5,883 bases of DNA from an uncultured Alistipes sp. (GTDB lineage Bacteria; Bacteroidota; Bacteroidia; Bacteroidales; Rikenellaceae), in assembly GCA_900549685.1 (NCBI GenBank), contig UROX01000155.1, forward strand, positions 1-5,883. The letters run 5' to 3'. Below are positions 5,502-5,883 of this stretch, piece after piece; position 1 is the stretch's first letter, and each line of letters starts with the position of its first letter. The position numbers and the translations under genes are program-made. The notes beneath the pieces were generated by a model. It was not told where the DNA came from. It worked only from the letters and a program-made list of their open reading frames with translations, and did no database searches.

Positions 5502-5883
5502 AATATATCCGTTTTAAAATTTCTTTTCCAACTATCCTCTCACGGCGCTTTCCGCTCCCCTCGCAACGGCAGGACATTTCGACACCGCCCGTTCCCTTCC
5601 AACCGAAAGTCAATATCCACCCGCAGAATCGTATAAATAACCGGTCCGCACCCGAAATTTTCCACTCCGATCATCCTTGCCCGACCTCGCATACGACACG
5701 AAATCCATCGTTATCCACGGAAAATCGCACAAAATCCTATTGTAGAGAAGACTTCTCCCCTAAACAAGAAACCGACGTGCCGAAGAAAACATTCATGCCT
5801 CACTCCTCTGGAAGCGTGCCCTCTTCATAACAAACCTTTGCGTGCCCAATTCCCTCGAACAAGCACAGAAAAAACACGGTCAT
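5502..5883. other. Upstream region of the GDPD gene; no gene seen
   Basis: This 382-base stretch holds the 5' leader of the phosphodiesterase gene, which is A/T-rich for about 30 bases before its ATG. No clear TAnnTTTG box lies at a suitable distance. Short minus-strand frames (a 27-codon one starting exactly at the right edge and a 19-codon one near 5797) lack support. A near-match to the -7 box on the plus strand (AACCTTTG at 5831-5838) could serve a gene beyond the right edge, but this is weak. Confidence 0.45.

Noticed and set aside
5800..5883. 27-codon minus-strand frame beginning with ATG exactly at the right edge
   Set aside because: It is too short, shows no motif, and its start coincides with the window boundary; it could equally be the tail of an unseen frame.

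Overview
The window looks like chromosomal DNA of a Bacteroidales bacterium, most likely near Alistipes/Rikenellaceae. This placement is inference. It rests on moderately high GC, A/T-rich leaders without Shine-Dalgarno sequences, several boxes matching the Bacteroidetes -7 promoter element TAnnTTTG, and the style of the proteins. No comparison could be run.

Layout, left to right. Positions 1-22 may hold the first codons of a minus-strand gene that leaves the window. Positions 308-895 (minus) encode a stand-alone nucleotidyltransferase-fold protein with its catalytic acidic residues intact and a good -7 box just upstream. Positions 914-1344 (minus) hold two adjacent open frames that may be a broken gene. 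A tRNA-Ser(CGA) gene follows at 1461-1552 (minus) with its own -7 box and intrinsic terminator. A CzcD/ZitB-type cation diffusion facilitator lies at 1978-2877 (plus). About 1.4 kb (2878-4271) then has no convincing gene, only a hydrophobic minus-strand frame and several strong inverted repeats. A tRNA-Thr(CGT) gene at 4308-4380 (minus) has a strong terminator and a recognisable promoter. A secreted glycerophosphodiester phosphodiesterase occupies 4734-5501 (minus) and ends at a probable terminator. The last 380 bases show nothing firm.

The three intact proteins do not form a pathway or operon. Each gene and each tRNA appears to be its own transcription unit: a metal exporter of the inner membrane, an exported phosphodiester hydrolase, a cytoplasmic nucleotidyltransferase-like protein, and two tRNAs whose C34 anticodons read UCG and ACG. 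Intact coding sequence covers only about 38% of the window, low for a bacterium, which suggests gene decay or unrecognised content between the genes.

I found no transposon, CRISPR array, phage module or clearly new multi-gene system. The points most worth a second look are the possible broken gene at 914-1344, the 1.4 kb orphan region, and an A31-C39 mismatch in the tRNA-Thr anticodon stem.
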